Assembly (NCBI GenBank): GCA_009760855.2
Contig: WPIO01000001.1
Location: 24,321,001-24,385,000 of the forward strand
Reading direction: 5' to 3'
DNA length: 64,000 nt
Source: Cristatella mucedo
Lineage: Eukaryota; Bryozoa; Phylactolaemata; Cristatellidae
The notes under the pieces were generated by a model. That model was not told where the DNA came from, searched no databases, and was given only the letters and a program-made list of their open reading frames with translations. Of the stretch, positions 35,396-47,985 are shown one piece after another. The position numbers and the translations under genes were made by a program. Position 1 is the first letter of the stretch. The number at the start of each line of letters is the position of its first letter.

Positions 35396-36010
35396 TGTGA
35401 AGCCTCAAATTAGGAAAGCGAAGCCCTTGATATCAGCTGCATGCTTAGGATTTTGCATGAGGAACGGTTTGGTTTTATCGTCGCCTAGTTTAAGATCATT
35501 GGCCGACATCAAGGACCGGATTTCTGCTTGGCAGACGTTCAGTTTATCAGTCATCCTTAGCTGAGTGAAAGCAGATGATCGAACCAGATTTACACTCTCC
35601 AGAGGCTCTAAACTCCAGATCTACACGCACCGGACACCTTCGGGCATACACGATTCGAATTACGTAAGAGTCTCATCAGCCAGATCGATCGATGTTTGCA
35701 ATCGCTCAAGTATGACATTATGGTCGATAGAGTCGAAGACAGTTTATAATGTCGTTAGTCAGAAAGGAACCATGTCAACTGACTAGTGAGAGCATGCATT
35801 CCGCCAGCATGCACAAGCACACAAAGGACAACTCACACAGACCCAGCGAATGCTGTAAGGTTCGGGTGCGTTTTTAGCTTCTTTTTAAATGTCGTCAAGT
35901 CGGGTGGTGTCATGACGTCAGTCGGAAGGAAGTTATGGGCTTCTGAGAGCAAGCGCTCTGCAGGCACGGGTTTCAAAGAATTTATGGATTGTTTGAGGCA
36001 CAGATAAGCG
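35396..36010 (-). mobile_element. LINE reverse-transcriptase fragments
   Basis: On the minus strand 35770-35640 reads VFDSIDHNVILERLQTSID, the conserved RT stretch usually seen as AFDSVDHxxLLxRL. 35560-35400 reads LNVCQAEIRSLMSANDLKLG then DDKTKPF, the WMxxNxLKLNxDKTE motif. Next to it, 35790-36010 resembles the family A 3' coding end (compare 33380-33560). The pieces are rearranged and dead. Confidence 0.7.
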
Positions 36011-37455
36011 ACTTGAGTCAGAAGAGCAGGTGGCTCTTATGTTCTAGTCCTAATTATTACCATGAGACTAACAGCGAGATTCTTTTCACGATGCTCTATG
36101 GACTATGGAGACTAGCAGAAAATTGGTACAAGTAAGAGTGAGCTTTGATACCCATCGAAAAAGCTTGCAGATACTCTCGTTCTGAAGAGATCAAAGTAGT
36201 GGCAAGTAAAGACAGAAGAGAAGAACACGTTACTGTATCAGAAAAGCTGTGGCTCAAAGACAGACAAAACAGGCAAACAAGACAAACAAAGACAGACAGG
36301 TTGACCGACAAAGACCCGATACAGTACCTGTCCAAGCACTTTGTAAGTAAGGCCATACTCATGGAAGAAACGAGAGCGTTCGAGCAGCCCGAAAGCTGCA
36401 ATCGGTTTGGGTGGGGGTGCCTCGATTCCATCTCTGACCAGAGGAAGCAGCAGAAGAAGGGAAGAGAACAGAAGAAAGGAGTGTAACACCAGTGATCAGA
36501 TGCGTTTGAGTTGACGAGTTCATTTCGCAAACTGCAGCAGTTCATGAGCAGTAGAATAACTATATCTACTACTCCGGCAGGTAGGTAGCGAGATACAACT
36601 TCAATGACTAATTTGCAACTGATGCCTACCGGCTTCTGCTCTGAGATTGAGTATCTTACTCAGCTCTCCGTCAAAGTTAGTCATGTGGCACCTCGTTGCA
36701 AACCTCACAGTCAAACGTGCCAATGAACGCCACCAAAGAAGCTGCCAAACGAGCTTTTATATCACACTGCTGCATGTGACAGCTTTCAAATTAACGTGAT
36801 ATATAGTTAGTGCATGCAGAAGGTCAAATGCTTTCTGTGTGCAATTATATAGAGCTGCATGTCACTGCTGCCAGCTCCAATTACTCCCGGCAGAAGTGTA
36901 GTTGCAATCCCTTATAGTTTAGGAACCCTTGAAAACAGAAATGTGCTATTTGCTCTTTGATACTCGGCATGCGATATTGGTTGCTTGGCAGAAAAGACTT
37001 CCATGTGCCAATCCGGTGTCGGCCGGTCAGAAATTCTAGCTAATTCAACTACTGTACTACCTGCCATGCTTAAGCTTAGGCAATTGTGGTCACCGTCAAC
37101 TCTTGAGTCCATTGAGAATTGGTCCCATTGCTTTTTTCAGAAGTTGCCCCTAATATCCATGGCTGCAGCCTGAATTTCATCTATTGACTACCAATCTAAT
37201 TACATAAGTACGTATTACTGCCCACTTACCTGTTTTAGGTGTCTGTAGTAAGCCATTCATTGAGATCTTGCAGTAAACGTGCTACATTCCTGATTGCTTG
37301 TTCTGCAGCAAACAACTATAGACACGTGCATGCCAATATGCTCATGCATACCCAAACGTGAATGTGTGTGTAGTGTATAGGTTTATGTGTACATAAGTGT
37401 ATTTATACACACATGTAAAGAAGTATGCATGAGTGTGTCTGAGTGTGTAGAACCA

Positions 37456-37458
<3 letters not shown>

Positions 37459-37526
<68 letters not shown>

Positions 37527-37531
37527 TATAC
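37459..37531. repeat. (TA)n microsatellite
   Basis: TA repeats interrupted twice by ATG (TATATGTATA), total about 73 bp; neighbours are TGTG-rich. Confidence 0.97.
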
Positions 37532-38229
37532 TATACAGTCACTGACGTCAGTTTTATGAGCCATTGTAATTTGTATGGTAATACTGCGAGGGTACAACGA
37601 TACATGCTGCTGCACCATGCATTCTCATAGCTGAAATTGAGAATGCCTTGCTGCACCTGCCTTTGGTTAGTGGTTGACGTGAACAAATAGAGTCTGTCAG
37701 TAATTATATACAAGGCCATACTCCTGTTAATATAAAATTAATGTAATTAATAATAATAATAATAAATATAAAATGTAACATGCCCACAAAGCTTCATGCG
37801 GCTTTTCTGTATAGTTAATTTAAATTTAAAATATAGTCGAACATATGTATGTTACGTGCATGAAAGTCGATGCTGATTTGCTACCCGGTGCTGTTTTCAC
37901 CGATGCAAGCTAATTTCCAAGTAAAACCTATGGTTTCGTCTAGTTATGGTAAACCAGCAAGTTTTCATAGCAACAAAATTTGGGGAAAAAGAGAGCAAAG
38001 CAAGCAGAATATAAATTCAAAAGGTAAATAGAAAGCTCCCTAGAGAGAAACAAGCAACAGAGAATCTCCGTACATGCTTGACTGAAAATCAGCAGAAACG
38101 TCGCATACGACAACCTAGGAAGATGCTGAAGAAGACGAAGAAGCCCCCCCCCCGGCGGGAGCCTCGTGCTGTCGGAGCTCATCGAAAGCCTCACTTATGA
38201 CAAGGTCAAACACAGAAAGAGACTGAAGG

Positions 38230-38369
38230 TAGGATTAGCAGTAAAGGTGCTCGCCACGGCCAAGGTCTGGCTGAAGTCATGGGCTCGAGCCCCGAGGCAT
38301 ATGTAAAGCGCCTGAATAGAGATTAATTTCTCTTGGGTGCTATACAAATGAATTATATTTATTTTTATT
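38230..38369 (+). mobile_element. SINE 2 copy with LINE A-type tail
   Basis: tRNA-like head (GGTGCTCGCC ... GGGCTCGAGCCCCG) followed by a tail beginning TGTAAAGCGCCTGAATAGAG, reading on to TTCTCTTGGGTGCTATAC, then an A/T-rich end. The tail is related to the 3' hairpin of LINE family A. Confidence 0.75.
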
Positions 38370-39532
38370 CAACCTTTTCGTGACCCGAGTCGTTGTAGAG
38401 TTCGTAATCAACACTAGGCTGGGCTCACCTGCTAGGCAGGGCTTACCACTAGGCCATCGGACACTCGAGCCCACATTGTTATGCTACAACTGAAATTGTT
38501 CTTCACAGGCATAAGGTAGTACGTGTATGCATGGATTTACTTAAGTACAAACGGTAACACTTCCTTGTGCATGTTCAGATCAGGTTTCCTTGAGCCAGCC
38601 CAATTGAACTTTCCTTTTGTATTCTAACGTGATTGGCGTCCTTAAGTCAGAAGCTGGCTTAATGAATGCTGTGAATGCTAGTTAATTAGTGGATGCTGTG
38701 TTTTTCATAGAAGTCATTTTCTTCTGCAGCCTGAGGGCTTGTATCGGCAGTTTTAGTTGATTAAAGCAAGTAAGAGGCTGCTAGTGACTAATCCCGGAAG
38801 AAGTAAACAGACGACAAAAAATAGTTTTGAGGTTTTTTATTTGCTAGCCGAGTTCTTGCCCAATTTTTGATCGTTTCTGCCATTGCGAATGGTAAAGGGA
38901 TTTTCTTAAATATCAGCATGAGCTTAACATTGCAAGGATGTCCCGAAGAATGCAGCGTTACATAACCCCTACAGTGATAAGAGGTCATGTATCTGTGACA
39001 GTGTGAAACTGTGACTTAATTGACACGCCGACCTTTGTCAACAATAGGCCCCATGCCATCAGAAACTTCGGCCGACTATGCTCCATAATGAATAGGCATG
39101 CAGTCGGTGTATGGAATAAGAGTTCGCTTTTGCAGTTACAGCAAACTGCTTCTTAGTAGTCAGAGGTGCATCGTTTAGTACTCGAGCAATTGGCTGGCTA
39201 CCAGCTAATTTGCATTTACTTTTCATGGTAAAGCAAGAGTTGACTGTTCCAGTTGGACCAGCCCCCATCCCCGGAGAGAAGGCCCGAGCCAGTTACTGCG
39301 GTTGTCCAATGAAGCTAATCTGCAACAGCTGCTGTAGTGGTCAAGTCTGATAACCAAAGCCATGCCCAGTGGCATTCCTGGCAGTAGGCTTCATCACCAC
39401 TGCCATCCGGCAATGGTGAGTGAGCCGATAAACAGCATTTGCTCCTGGCTTCTCCCTGCTACCGACTCCCTCCTTTTTGCTCAGCCCACTTCCCATCTCT
39501 GACTCTGTCTCTTTATTTCCCTCTCCTCTCTC

Positions 39533-39968
<436 letters not shown>

Positions 39969-41199
39969 TCTGTCTCTGTCTCCAACTCTCTATGCATTTA
40001 TCTCTTCTCACGCATGCTCTAGCTACTAAACCTTGGCTACCTGCCTCCTGGTCACCTTATGGCTAAGCTATTTAAGCTTCTAGCAGCAAGCAAACTCAGC
40101 CACACACTCACTGTTTCAGTAGCGCTTACTGGTACATCTTTGTCCAGCTTGCTATTCCCTGCCAGTGCTTTTTAATTCCCTGTCATCCACTTTGATGATT
40201 AAGCACTTTCTGCTGTCTCCTGCTTTCAGTTGCTCCAGCTACCGATTATATCAAGCATATTTGCAACAGTTCCTTAACTTACACTACTGGCTTTTCAGCT
40301 CGTCTCGGCTGCCCCACCAATACACTCTGACCCCTCTATGCCTGCTGGGCTGTGTTAGATTCAAAATGATTGCCACCCACAGACAGGCTGTAGCAGACCC
40401 TCTCTCCAGATAGGGAGTTCTGACAGGGTGCATGCACTTGCTTTGGTGCTTGCCATCCAGTCAGCCTTCCTCTGACTGGCTGCTTTAGATAAGGTCAAGG
40501 TTGGCAAAGCCTTGGCCAAATACTGGCCACTTCCCCCCCCCCCGATGCCCCTCTTTGTTGACCAACCTGTCTAGCTAGGGCTACCCAAGAAATCGTAGCA
40601 AAACCCCTGCCGCAGCGTCTGCCGTCACCTCAGCATCCGTCACCTCATGGTCCTTACTAGTTAGTGCTCAACGCTCTCTTGGCGCCCAGCGACCAGCAGA
40701 ACCTGGCAAAACAGTGTGCTTGCTTGCTTGCTGCAAGCTGAGGCGGCGGCGGCAGCAGCAGCTGTTTGTTTGTGGCTCGACTCGCCGAGCTGACTAGGCG
40801 CTGCCGGGGCAGAAAGCTGCAAAGAAAACAACACACAAACAACTGCCGGACCGCCAGGCATGCCTTGAACAAATACAGAAAATTCATTTTGCCACCAAAG
40901 AATGAATAGGTAGGCAGTCCTTTGTTATTGTTGGCCGGTTAATTGCGCTATAGCCTAACCGTAGACTGCCCAGGGCAGCTTGTCTGAGCAGCTGGCAATA
41001 GCAGAACTCCCTGCCGGGCCGTTCTGCGTCCACCTGTCTTTCTGCGTCCACCTGTCATTCTGCGTTTGGCTTGCCATGCCGATCGACTGTCGGCTCCGGA
41101 GCGACTTCCACGTGGTCCTCGGTTGGCTGCCAGGCTGTAGGCTTTCAAGCTGTGCACTATGTCCACGAAGGTCTAAGCAGCGCTGCTAATTGTGAGACC

Positions 41200-41556
41200 A
41201 TTCCTTAAAGACCGTTGGCGACAGAAGCTTTAGCTCTGCAGGTCATAGACTGTGGAACTCGCCTCCACAATTCTTACGAAACGACAACTACTCTCCTGCT
41301 GCCGACTATGGCTCATCCTTTTCAGCGATCCTGAGCTGCTACTATCATGCTACTCATTCCCCCAACTGCCCTCCTGAAGCAGCAATGCTTCTCACTTTCT
41401 CTGTGTTAAGTGAGATGAAGTCTGTTGGCTACCAAATGCGTACCGAAAGCCGCTTAGGCTGTGAGTGCGCTATACAAAACTCTCCTGCGTAACACCCACA
41501 TAGTCTTTATGACTTTGTGAAGGTACAGAAGGAGATATATTACATTACATTAGCAG
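41200..41556 (+). mobile_element. LINE family B 3' end
   Basis: Starts near TTAAAGACCGTTGGCGACAG (RLKTVGDRxF), then TGTGGAACTCGCCTCCACAA (LWNSPPQF), the same 3' UTR words as 33815-34160, and a tail TATATTACATTACATTA. About 85-90% like the copy at 33815 by eye. Confidence 0.75.
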
Positions 41557-42186
41557 TCTGTGTGCTTCCAATCATGCTTGCGGTAAGAATGATTCGAAGG
41601 GTCTTATCGTGCAGTACCTTCGCAAGCAGCTCAGCTCGACAGCTACAGCTAGCATAAACCGAAGGGAGTGCGAACATTTTAAGAGCACGGGGCGTTTTCA
41701 CAGGCGAAGGCGTAGTGCTTCGCGCCAATGAACTGCTTGTTGTAGCAGCAGCACAGTGAAGTGATCTCGGAGCTCTCATTCACGGCAAATGCAACAAGCT
41801 GTGGCATGCATGCCATATACCCAATAAGCCAATAGAGCCCGAAGGGACCGCTCATTCACAAATGGCAGCGAGAGCTGCGGTGAGCGTCTGCTCATGTGCT
41901 GCAGAGTTATGTGGGCCTCGCCCTACTGAGCCGACTTTGAGAGTGCTATTGCTTTGTTCTCGATAATCACACAGCGATCACGCAATGCTTTAAACGCCAT
42001 CGAAATGTAATTTCTGCAGAGGAGGTTTAGCTGTGGTGGGGTGCAATTGGGAAAAACGGTAGATAAGGCCCGAGCGGGTCTTGTGTAGCACCGACCCGAG
42101 CTCTCTCCGGCTTTAATGCTCGGCCCGTCTGTCTGTAAAAGCAGGCGCGTCCAGCGTGATTCATGCTTCCTTTACAGCAAGCGTGA

Positions 42187-42262
42187 AGTTCCTAAAAAGA
42201 GATTAAGTTCTCTGAAGGCGCTATACAAATATGTGTTATTATTTTTTATTCTTATTATTAGC
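42187..42262 (+). mobile_element. LINE family A-type tail
   Basis: AGTTCCTAAAAAGAGATTAA, GTTCTCTGAAGGCGCTATAC, then ATT-rich sequence. No body identified. Confidence 0.6.
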
Positions 42263-43024
42263 CTCTCGAGCCAAATATGCGCCATCGCGGCAGAAGGGGA
42301 AAGCATCTTAAGAACTCTCACTTCCATAGACCTACACAACTTCATCTGGCGGATATCTCCCCAAAGGAGGCAGACGACATTAAAAGGTGTCCTCTCTCAA
42401 TGGGCAGCAGTGACTCGGTGACTTGTAAAAGATGTACTCAGCTATGTGTTGCCTTAATCGTGACTCTACATGACCGGATGCTGAAGTGAGAATGATTGTC
42501 TTATAAAAATCATGCAGCCTAAAGAATTAACGCGAGTTCTTGTATGAAATTAGTATTGTTCCTGATTGATCCAGTGAAGCCTTTCATACTGACATACTGT
42601 ACTATGATTTATTTTTGGGGGTGATGTGGTGCTAGAGCTGATCCATCGTTATCGATTATACTTTGCTTGACCTTAGGGAAAGGCTCAAATTAAATATCCA
42701 AAAACTAAATATTCAGTTGCACAGCAGCACGAGGAGCGCAGGGGGCAAACTTTGGAAGAATATTGGCACCACTTTAGACCTTCACATTAGTCAGCGGGCT
42801 TTGCGATGGCTTCGGAGGAAACCGGAGGCCACTGAGGGAATGCCAGGCGATTGTTGCCCTGGGCAAACAAGCTCAGCAGTTACCCGATCTCATTGTATCA
42901 ATTGCACATTGCTATAACCGGGTTAGGTCGAACGTCAGTGAGAGATGTCAAAGTGTAGATGTAAGTTTTTATTGGCCATCCGTGTATCCGTTAAAATAGG
43001 TATACCTTAGGATTTGGTCTAAAT

Positions 43025-43092
43025 AAGTGAAATTCGTTTGTATAGCGCCCTAAGACAGCTTAATTTCTATTCAGGTGCTTCACATAAGGCCC
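43025..43092 (-). mobile_element. SINE 2 / LINE A-type 3' tail
   Basis: Reverse strand carries GAAGCACCTGAATAGAAATT, then TAGGGCGCTATACAAACG. Only the tail is present. Confidence 0.6.
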
Positions 43093-43440
43093 TATCTTTT
43101 CACTTTCCATATTATCCACATTCCTATAATTTCCATATTTTTCGGGACAAGCTTTATTCAGAGGTTTATTTTACTTGATATGTAAGTAAATTAGATACTG
43201 AGACTGTCGCCCAGTGGAACAGATAAAAATGAAGAGCTTGATCGGGGCACAAAGTGTTATCGAGGGTCTGTTGGTCTGTAAGTCAATTCGGCTTAGTCTT
43301 CAGGCAGCTATACGTTTATTTACATAATATTAAATTTTAAAATCGAATATCATGTACCCAAAATTTTTCGCAGGTACGTGCCAGTGTAGTCCAACAAAGC
43401 ATTCGTAAGAGATACCAACAGCGAGCCGCTATGCAGGCAG

Positions 43441-43600
43441 CGTCGGTTTGGCCAAGTGGTTAAGGTGCTCATGGTGAACGTCATTGATGACAGTGGTCGC
43501 GGGCTCAAGCCACGTGGCACATGGGAAGTGCCTGAATAGAGATTAAGTTCTCTTAGGACGTAATACAAATGAATTTTGTTATACTTTATTATATTATTCT
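43441..43600 (+). mobile_element. SINE 2 copy
   Basis: Head GGCCAAGTGGTTAAGGTGCTC with B-box-like CGGGCTCAAGCC, then the tail AAGTGCCTGAATAGAGATTA and TTCTCTTAGGACG. The first block resembles a tRNA A box (GCCAAGTGGTTAAGG). Confidence 0.75.
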
Positions 43601-43774
43601 AGCGAAATCTGGTTATAGGTAGGCATTCCGAAAGAAATAAACTTATGGTGTCCTACGGGTACTTTCAGATCTCACTAAAATATCACAAGATCCCGAGTAT
43701 ACAACACATAAATACATAAGTTTATTAGCTTACTATGCATATAAAACCATTGATTTTGAAAGCCGCTTAATTAA

Positions 43775-44392
43775 TGTAATGCATCTCCGTCCGAAAGTCC
43801 GCAAAGCCAGCCACAAAGGCTAAGTGGGTATTACGCAGGAGAGTTTTCTATAGCACACTCAAAACTTAAGCTGCTTTCGGTATGAATTTGGTAGTCAACA
43901 GACTTAACCTCATGCAACAAAGAGAAAGTGGGAAGTATAGCTGAGCAGGAGGGCAGTCGAGGAAGGAGTACCGTGGAAGTAACTACTGAGTACGGCTGGA
44001 AGGATGTGACATTGTCGGCAGATTGAAAACAGATGTTGTCACTCAAGAGTTGTGGACGTGCGTTCTACAGCCAAGGACCTGCAGAGCCAAACTTCAGTCG
44101 CCAACCGTTTTCACGTGTAAAAATGGAACAGCTCATTTATTATCCTTTAAGGACCTAAGGACACGAGGAGGCTGAAACCGGTGCGACATTTCAGTTAGGT
44201 ATGAATGAGCCAAGCCGTGGTAGGCCTTGTGGATAAGCTTAGAACCGGACTCTGTATCCGTTGATCAACAGGGAACCAACGCAGCTTATTCAGGAAAAGA
44301 GACTGAACATGAACTGAACATGGCTGAACCTCTGGGATTTTTCAACTAGCCTTGCATCCGTATTCATCACGAGCTTCAGTAGCCTAGTGGCT
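43775..44392 (-). mobile_element. LINE family B copy
   Basis: Tail TTAATGTAATGCATCTCCG at 43773, then the family B 3' UTR in reverse (GCTGCTTTCGGTATGAATTT, AACAGACTTAACCTCATGC). Faint coding remains extend to about 44390 and parallel 31560-31740. Confidence 0.7.
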
Positions 44393-44394
44393 TT

Positions 44395-44507
44395 TTTCGG
44401 TAGCCTGGCTTAGGCTTTGAATGTGCTACAGAAAATAGAAAAATCCTTCGTAATACCAACAGTCTTTATGAAATTACTGAGGGTATAAATTACATTATAT
44501 TAAAGCA
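44395..44507 (+). mobile_element. LINE family B 3' UTR fragment
   Basis: Plus orientation: GGCTTAGGCTTTGAATGTGC, CAACAGTCTTTATGAAATTAC, ending ATTACATTATATT. It sits back to back with the minus-oriented copy at 43775-44392. Confidence 0.6.
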
Positions 44508-45308
44508 AGTCCGCTGATTTTCTTGAACATCGGCTTTACCAGTTGAATTTATTCTATGAGTTGGCATGTCTTTAATACACTGTGAGATATCAAGCTCGAC
44601 TACGTCCGATGCCGTTTTTTTTTTGGTTTACTGGGAGGGCAAGCGTTATGCAGCTTTAATGCTTTTACGACTGAACGGCTTCCAGCGGGTGAGGGGGCTT
44701 TACTACAGCTTCGATGGCTGCCAGCTGCGAGCTTCAGGCAGTCGGTACTGGTACATTCCCCGTGTCTTGCCAGGTTCGCTTAGTCATTAAATCATTTAGT
44801 TGGCACCTGTACCTACCTGCAGTGTAAGCCGGCTATTTATACGGGTAGATTCCATCTGTCGGCCGCGATTCTCAGGCAGACTCACCGAGGATGCGGGCCA
44901 AGACAGTACCAATCAATACCTCGGATCTCTCGGCCTCGAAACGTGGGCCTTTAATAGCATGTGCAATCCTTCAGATACTGCTACGATCGCTCCCGCCTTG
45001 AGCCCCCCCCCCGCCTCATCCGTGGGCTTCGCTGTTAAAGCACTGGACAAAAGAGTTCTGCAATGTTTATTTGACATCGGAAGATATTAGCTAAGCTTCC
45101 TGTCTTGCATTATCCTACGATTCACAAAAAAGGCATGCACTCGTCCGCTGAGAAGTTCACGCCGACTGTAGCTGACATGGCTTTTGTGGTACGCAGGCTA
45201 GATGTCTTCACGCTTTACACAACAACTTCCTTCACATTGCGAAGACTTCTGAATTTCCTTGTTAGCCAATAGCAATAGCAGGGGGTTCTAGAAGGGCTGT
45301 GATAGCCT

Positions 45309-45452
45309 TAAAGTAAGGTACTTACTCTTCACGACCGAGGCCGCGGGTTCGAATCCTGCAGTGGCCGATCCTTTATTGCCAACTGTATGCAGTAATGACA
45401 GCCACAGGCTCTTCGGCCACTGTACAAATGGGGCTGTTAAATCGGTTAATAT
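45309..45452 (+). mobile_element. SINE 1 copy
   Basis: Shares CGGGTTCGAATCCTGCAGTGG and the GATCCTTTATTGCCAACTGT body with the copy at 50526, so these two may form a subfamily distinct from those at 9499 and 12791. Ends near a run of AATATTTATTTAT. Confidence 0.78.
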
Positions 45453-45562
45453 TTATTTATCTATTTTATTACCATATAGACTCATATGCTTACTTCATCG
45501 GTGAAATGGGTGTGATATTACTCCAGAGGAGCAGAGGGGTCTCTCTCCTCTTCCTCTCTCTC

Positions 45563-45722
45563 CGCTGGTTTAGCCCAGTATTTAAGGTGCTCGCCTCGAC
45601 CAAGGTCAAGGTAAATTCAGTTGATGACTGAAGTCGTGGGCTCGAGCCCCGTGACATATATGAAGCGCCTGAATAGAGTTTAAGTTCTCTTAACGGCTAT
45701 ACGAAGGAATTATATTTTTTTA
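45563..45722 (+). mobile_element. SINE 2 copy
   Basis: Head TTTAGCCCAGTATTTAAGG, B-box-like TGGGCTCGAGCCCCG, tail GAAGCGCCTGAATAGAG and TTCTCTTAACGGCTATACG, then an A/T-rich end. It contains a short internal insertion relative to the copy at 38230. Confidence 0.72.
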
Positions 45723-45867
45723 ATTGCCCTAACCTATTCTCTCCTCTCTCCTCTTTCTCTGTCTCTGCCCTTCAAACTCTACTTTCTTGTCCTTCTCTCT
45801 TCTGCCCGTCGCTCATCTTTCCTGTTTTTTCTCAGAAACCTACTTTCTTTCGTCCTACTTTGTTGCC

Positions 45868-45990
45868 GTCCTGGTTTTGCCGGGCTATTGGGAGATCAGC
45901 TTTAGTGGCCATGGTCCTAAGTTCAAGCCTTGCGGCAAATGTGTTTAGCTAAAAATTAAGTTCTTCTAGGGCGCTATGCAAATGAAGTGT
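45868..45990 (+). mobile_element. Degenerate SINE 2 or LINE A tail copy
   Basis: A B-box-like AAGTTCAAGCCTTGCGG is followed by a tail TTAAGTTCTTCTAGGGCGC TATGCAAATG. Less complete than the copy at 45563, 150 bp upstream in the same orientation. Confidence 0.5.
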
Positions 45991-46093
45991 TGCGGTCATT
46001 TTAAGTTCCAGTCTCTTATTTTGCTATTTTGCTCTCTTTTTCTACTCTCCCTTTTTGTTTTCTCTGGTGCTGTGCTCTCTCTGTCTCTGCCTG

Positions 46094-46144
<51 letters not shown>
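46094..46144. repeat. (CT)n microsatellite
   Basis: About 24 CT units with CTGTCTCTGCCTGC at the left edge. Confidence 0.95.
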
Positions 46145-46150
<6 letters not shown>

Positions 46151-46299
46151 CTCTCTCTCTCCAATCCTTCTGCCTCTGCTTCTGTCCTCCCGTCCCTCTC
46201 AATTCCCGGTATCCGACTCTTTCCTCTCTATTTGTCTGTATCCATTTATCTCAATGTCGCACTGTCTGTGTCTCTTACATATTTAAAAAATATATTCCA

Positions 46300-46350
46300 T
46301 TTGATACCGCTTAAAGAGAACTTAATCTCTATTCAGGCGGTTCACCAATA
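46300..46350 (-). mobile_element. SINE 2-type 3' tail
   Basis: Reverse strand reads GAACCGCCTGAATAGAGATT then AAGTTCTCTTTAAGCGG; fragment only. Confidence 0.5.
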
Positions 46351-46369
46351 AACATTTGTTCATACTTCC

Positions 46370-46435
46370 TTTACAGCATATGTAAAGTGCCTATAAAAAT
46401 ATCGAGTTCTTTGAGGGCGTTAAACAATGCTTCGT
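46370..46435 (+). mobile_element. LINE family A-type tail, plus orientation, abutting 46436-47480
   Basis: ATGTAAAGTGCCTATAAAAA and GAGTTCTTTGAGGGCGTTAA, meeting the minus-oriented LINE A copy tail to tail at (AAT)n. Same geometry as 7329-7640. Confidence 0.65.
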
Positions 46436-47480
46436 TAATAATAATAATAATAATGCACTTGATAAAGCACCCTCAGAGAATTCAATCTCTTTCTAGGCGC
46501 TTTACATTGGCTGCAAAGGGAAATGCAATTGAATGGTGAGTAATACCATGCTTGATAAACAAACAACATGAATAACATGGTTAGGGGTGACATGCACAGG
46601 GTCAGCATGCAAATGTGGTTAGTGGCAGCATGCACAGTGTCAGCACGCATAAATACATAAAGGAACAATCACAGGGACCCACTAAATGCTGTCCTAAATA
46701 TGTGTGTTTTTAAGTTCCTTTTAAATTTGGTCAGGTCAGGGGATGTTCTGACGCAGGTCGGGAGGGAGTTCCAGGCTTTGGGAGCATACAAACTAAATGC
46801 ACGGTCTCCAAAGGATTTGAGGTTTGTACGAGGTATTGGTAGACTGTAGGATTTCGGAAAGCGGGTGGTACGATGCTTGGCCTGGTGGGGAGAGTAGATC
46901 TGAGAGATAGGCTGGAGCCAAAGAATGAAGTGACCTAAAAGTGAGCGACAAAACCTTGAAGTCAATCCGTTGCTTGACTGGGAGCCAGTGCACGTCGGCG
47001 AGAAGTGGTGTGATGTGGCAACTGCGATGCTCACGACAGACAAGCCTGGCTGCGGAGTTTTGCACCAGCTGCAATCGCCTGATCGCACATGCCGGTAGGC
47101 CAGTAAGCAGTGAGTTGCAGAAGTCGAGACGAGATGTCACGAATGCATGGACCAACTTAGACGTCGTATCATTATCTAAACAAGCCCAAATTTTAGCGAT
47201 GATATGTAGCTGAAAGTAGGCAGATTTGACTGTGGAGCTGATGTGGTCGTCTAACGAGAGGTCACTTTGGAATATGACACCTAGATTTCGAGCTGATTCA
47301 ACTAGAGATGTGCTGGTAAAGCCAATTTTGAGCGTCAGCCATTCCAATTTCTGAATCACACTGGGTTTGCCCATAACTAGTAAGTTAGTTTATCATCGTT
47401 TAGTTTTAGAAAATTTGCTGCCATTCGTGTGCGGATGTCATCAATGCATGCAGCAAGTGAGTTGAGAGAATTTGAGAATT
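46436..47480 (-). mobile_element. LINE family A, 5'-truncated copy (L2/CR1-like)
   Basis: Best copy of family A. It encodes the C-terminal part of a non-LTR reverse transcriptase: [75 protein letters not shown], then after one frameshift near 46890 [20 protein letters not shown] and FKRNLKTHIF. The 3' UTR is followed by the hairpin tail and (ATT)n. The 5' end fades near 47480 (remains of LKLNDDKT). The motif order is that of L2/CR1-clade elements; the exact clade is unresolved. Confidence 0.88.
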
Positions 47481-47509
47481 TACCCATCAATCGTTATTAT
47501 ATACACATT

Positions 47510-47592
47510 TGCCATATGCCTCAAGCCCACGACCTCGGTCGTTAAAGTTGGGGACCTTAGCCCCTGGGCCAAACCCGGGTGGTATTGTCTCC
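47510..47592 (-). mobile_element. SINE 2 head fragment
   Basis: Reverse strand reads GGTTTGGCCCAGGGGCTAAGG ... GAGGTCGTGGGCTTGAGGC, matching the tRNA-like head of SINE 2 (compare 45563-45640). The tail is missing. Confidence 0.5.
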
Positions 47593-47921
47593 ATCTTACT
47601 GTCTCTCTACACCTCTCTGTCTCTGTCTCTCTTGCATTCCCATATACCGTGCGACAGGTTGTTAGTGACTGGCAGCCAGCTCAATTGTGACTAGGCTATC
47701 GTTAGCTGTAGAGCTTTTGATTAATATGCTTTCGCTTGCCAGCGGGCCTTCAGGGACCCGAGCGACTAGTTCCAAAGGGTGTGCCTGGGGTGGCAGTCGT
47801 CTGCCTCTGCTACCTCACTAAATAGCCTTAAAGCATAAATAGTGGGAGTTCGAGAAGATAGCGTGCCGGTTGCTCTAGAGATCAGAACTAAGCTGCTGTG
47901 GTCGAGATCAAAAATTTGATA

Positions 47922-47985
47922 ATGCTTTCTTTACGGCATCTGTAGAGTGGCTAGTAAGAGATTCACTTCTCTGAGGGCCAGCAGA
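47922..47985 (+). mobile_element. LINE family A-type tail remnant
   Basis: CTGTAGAGTGGCTAGTAAGA and GATTCACTTCTCTGAGGGCC; half of the hairpin is lost. Confidence 0.4.

Noticed and set aside
39059-39268. 69-codon minus frame (MGAGPTGTVNSCFTMKSK...)
   Set aside because: Short, no recognised homology, no flanking splice or repeat structure to support it.
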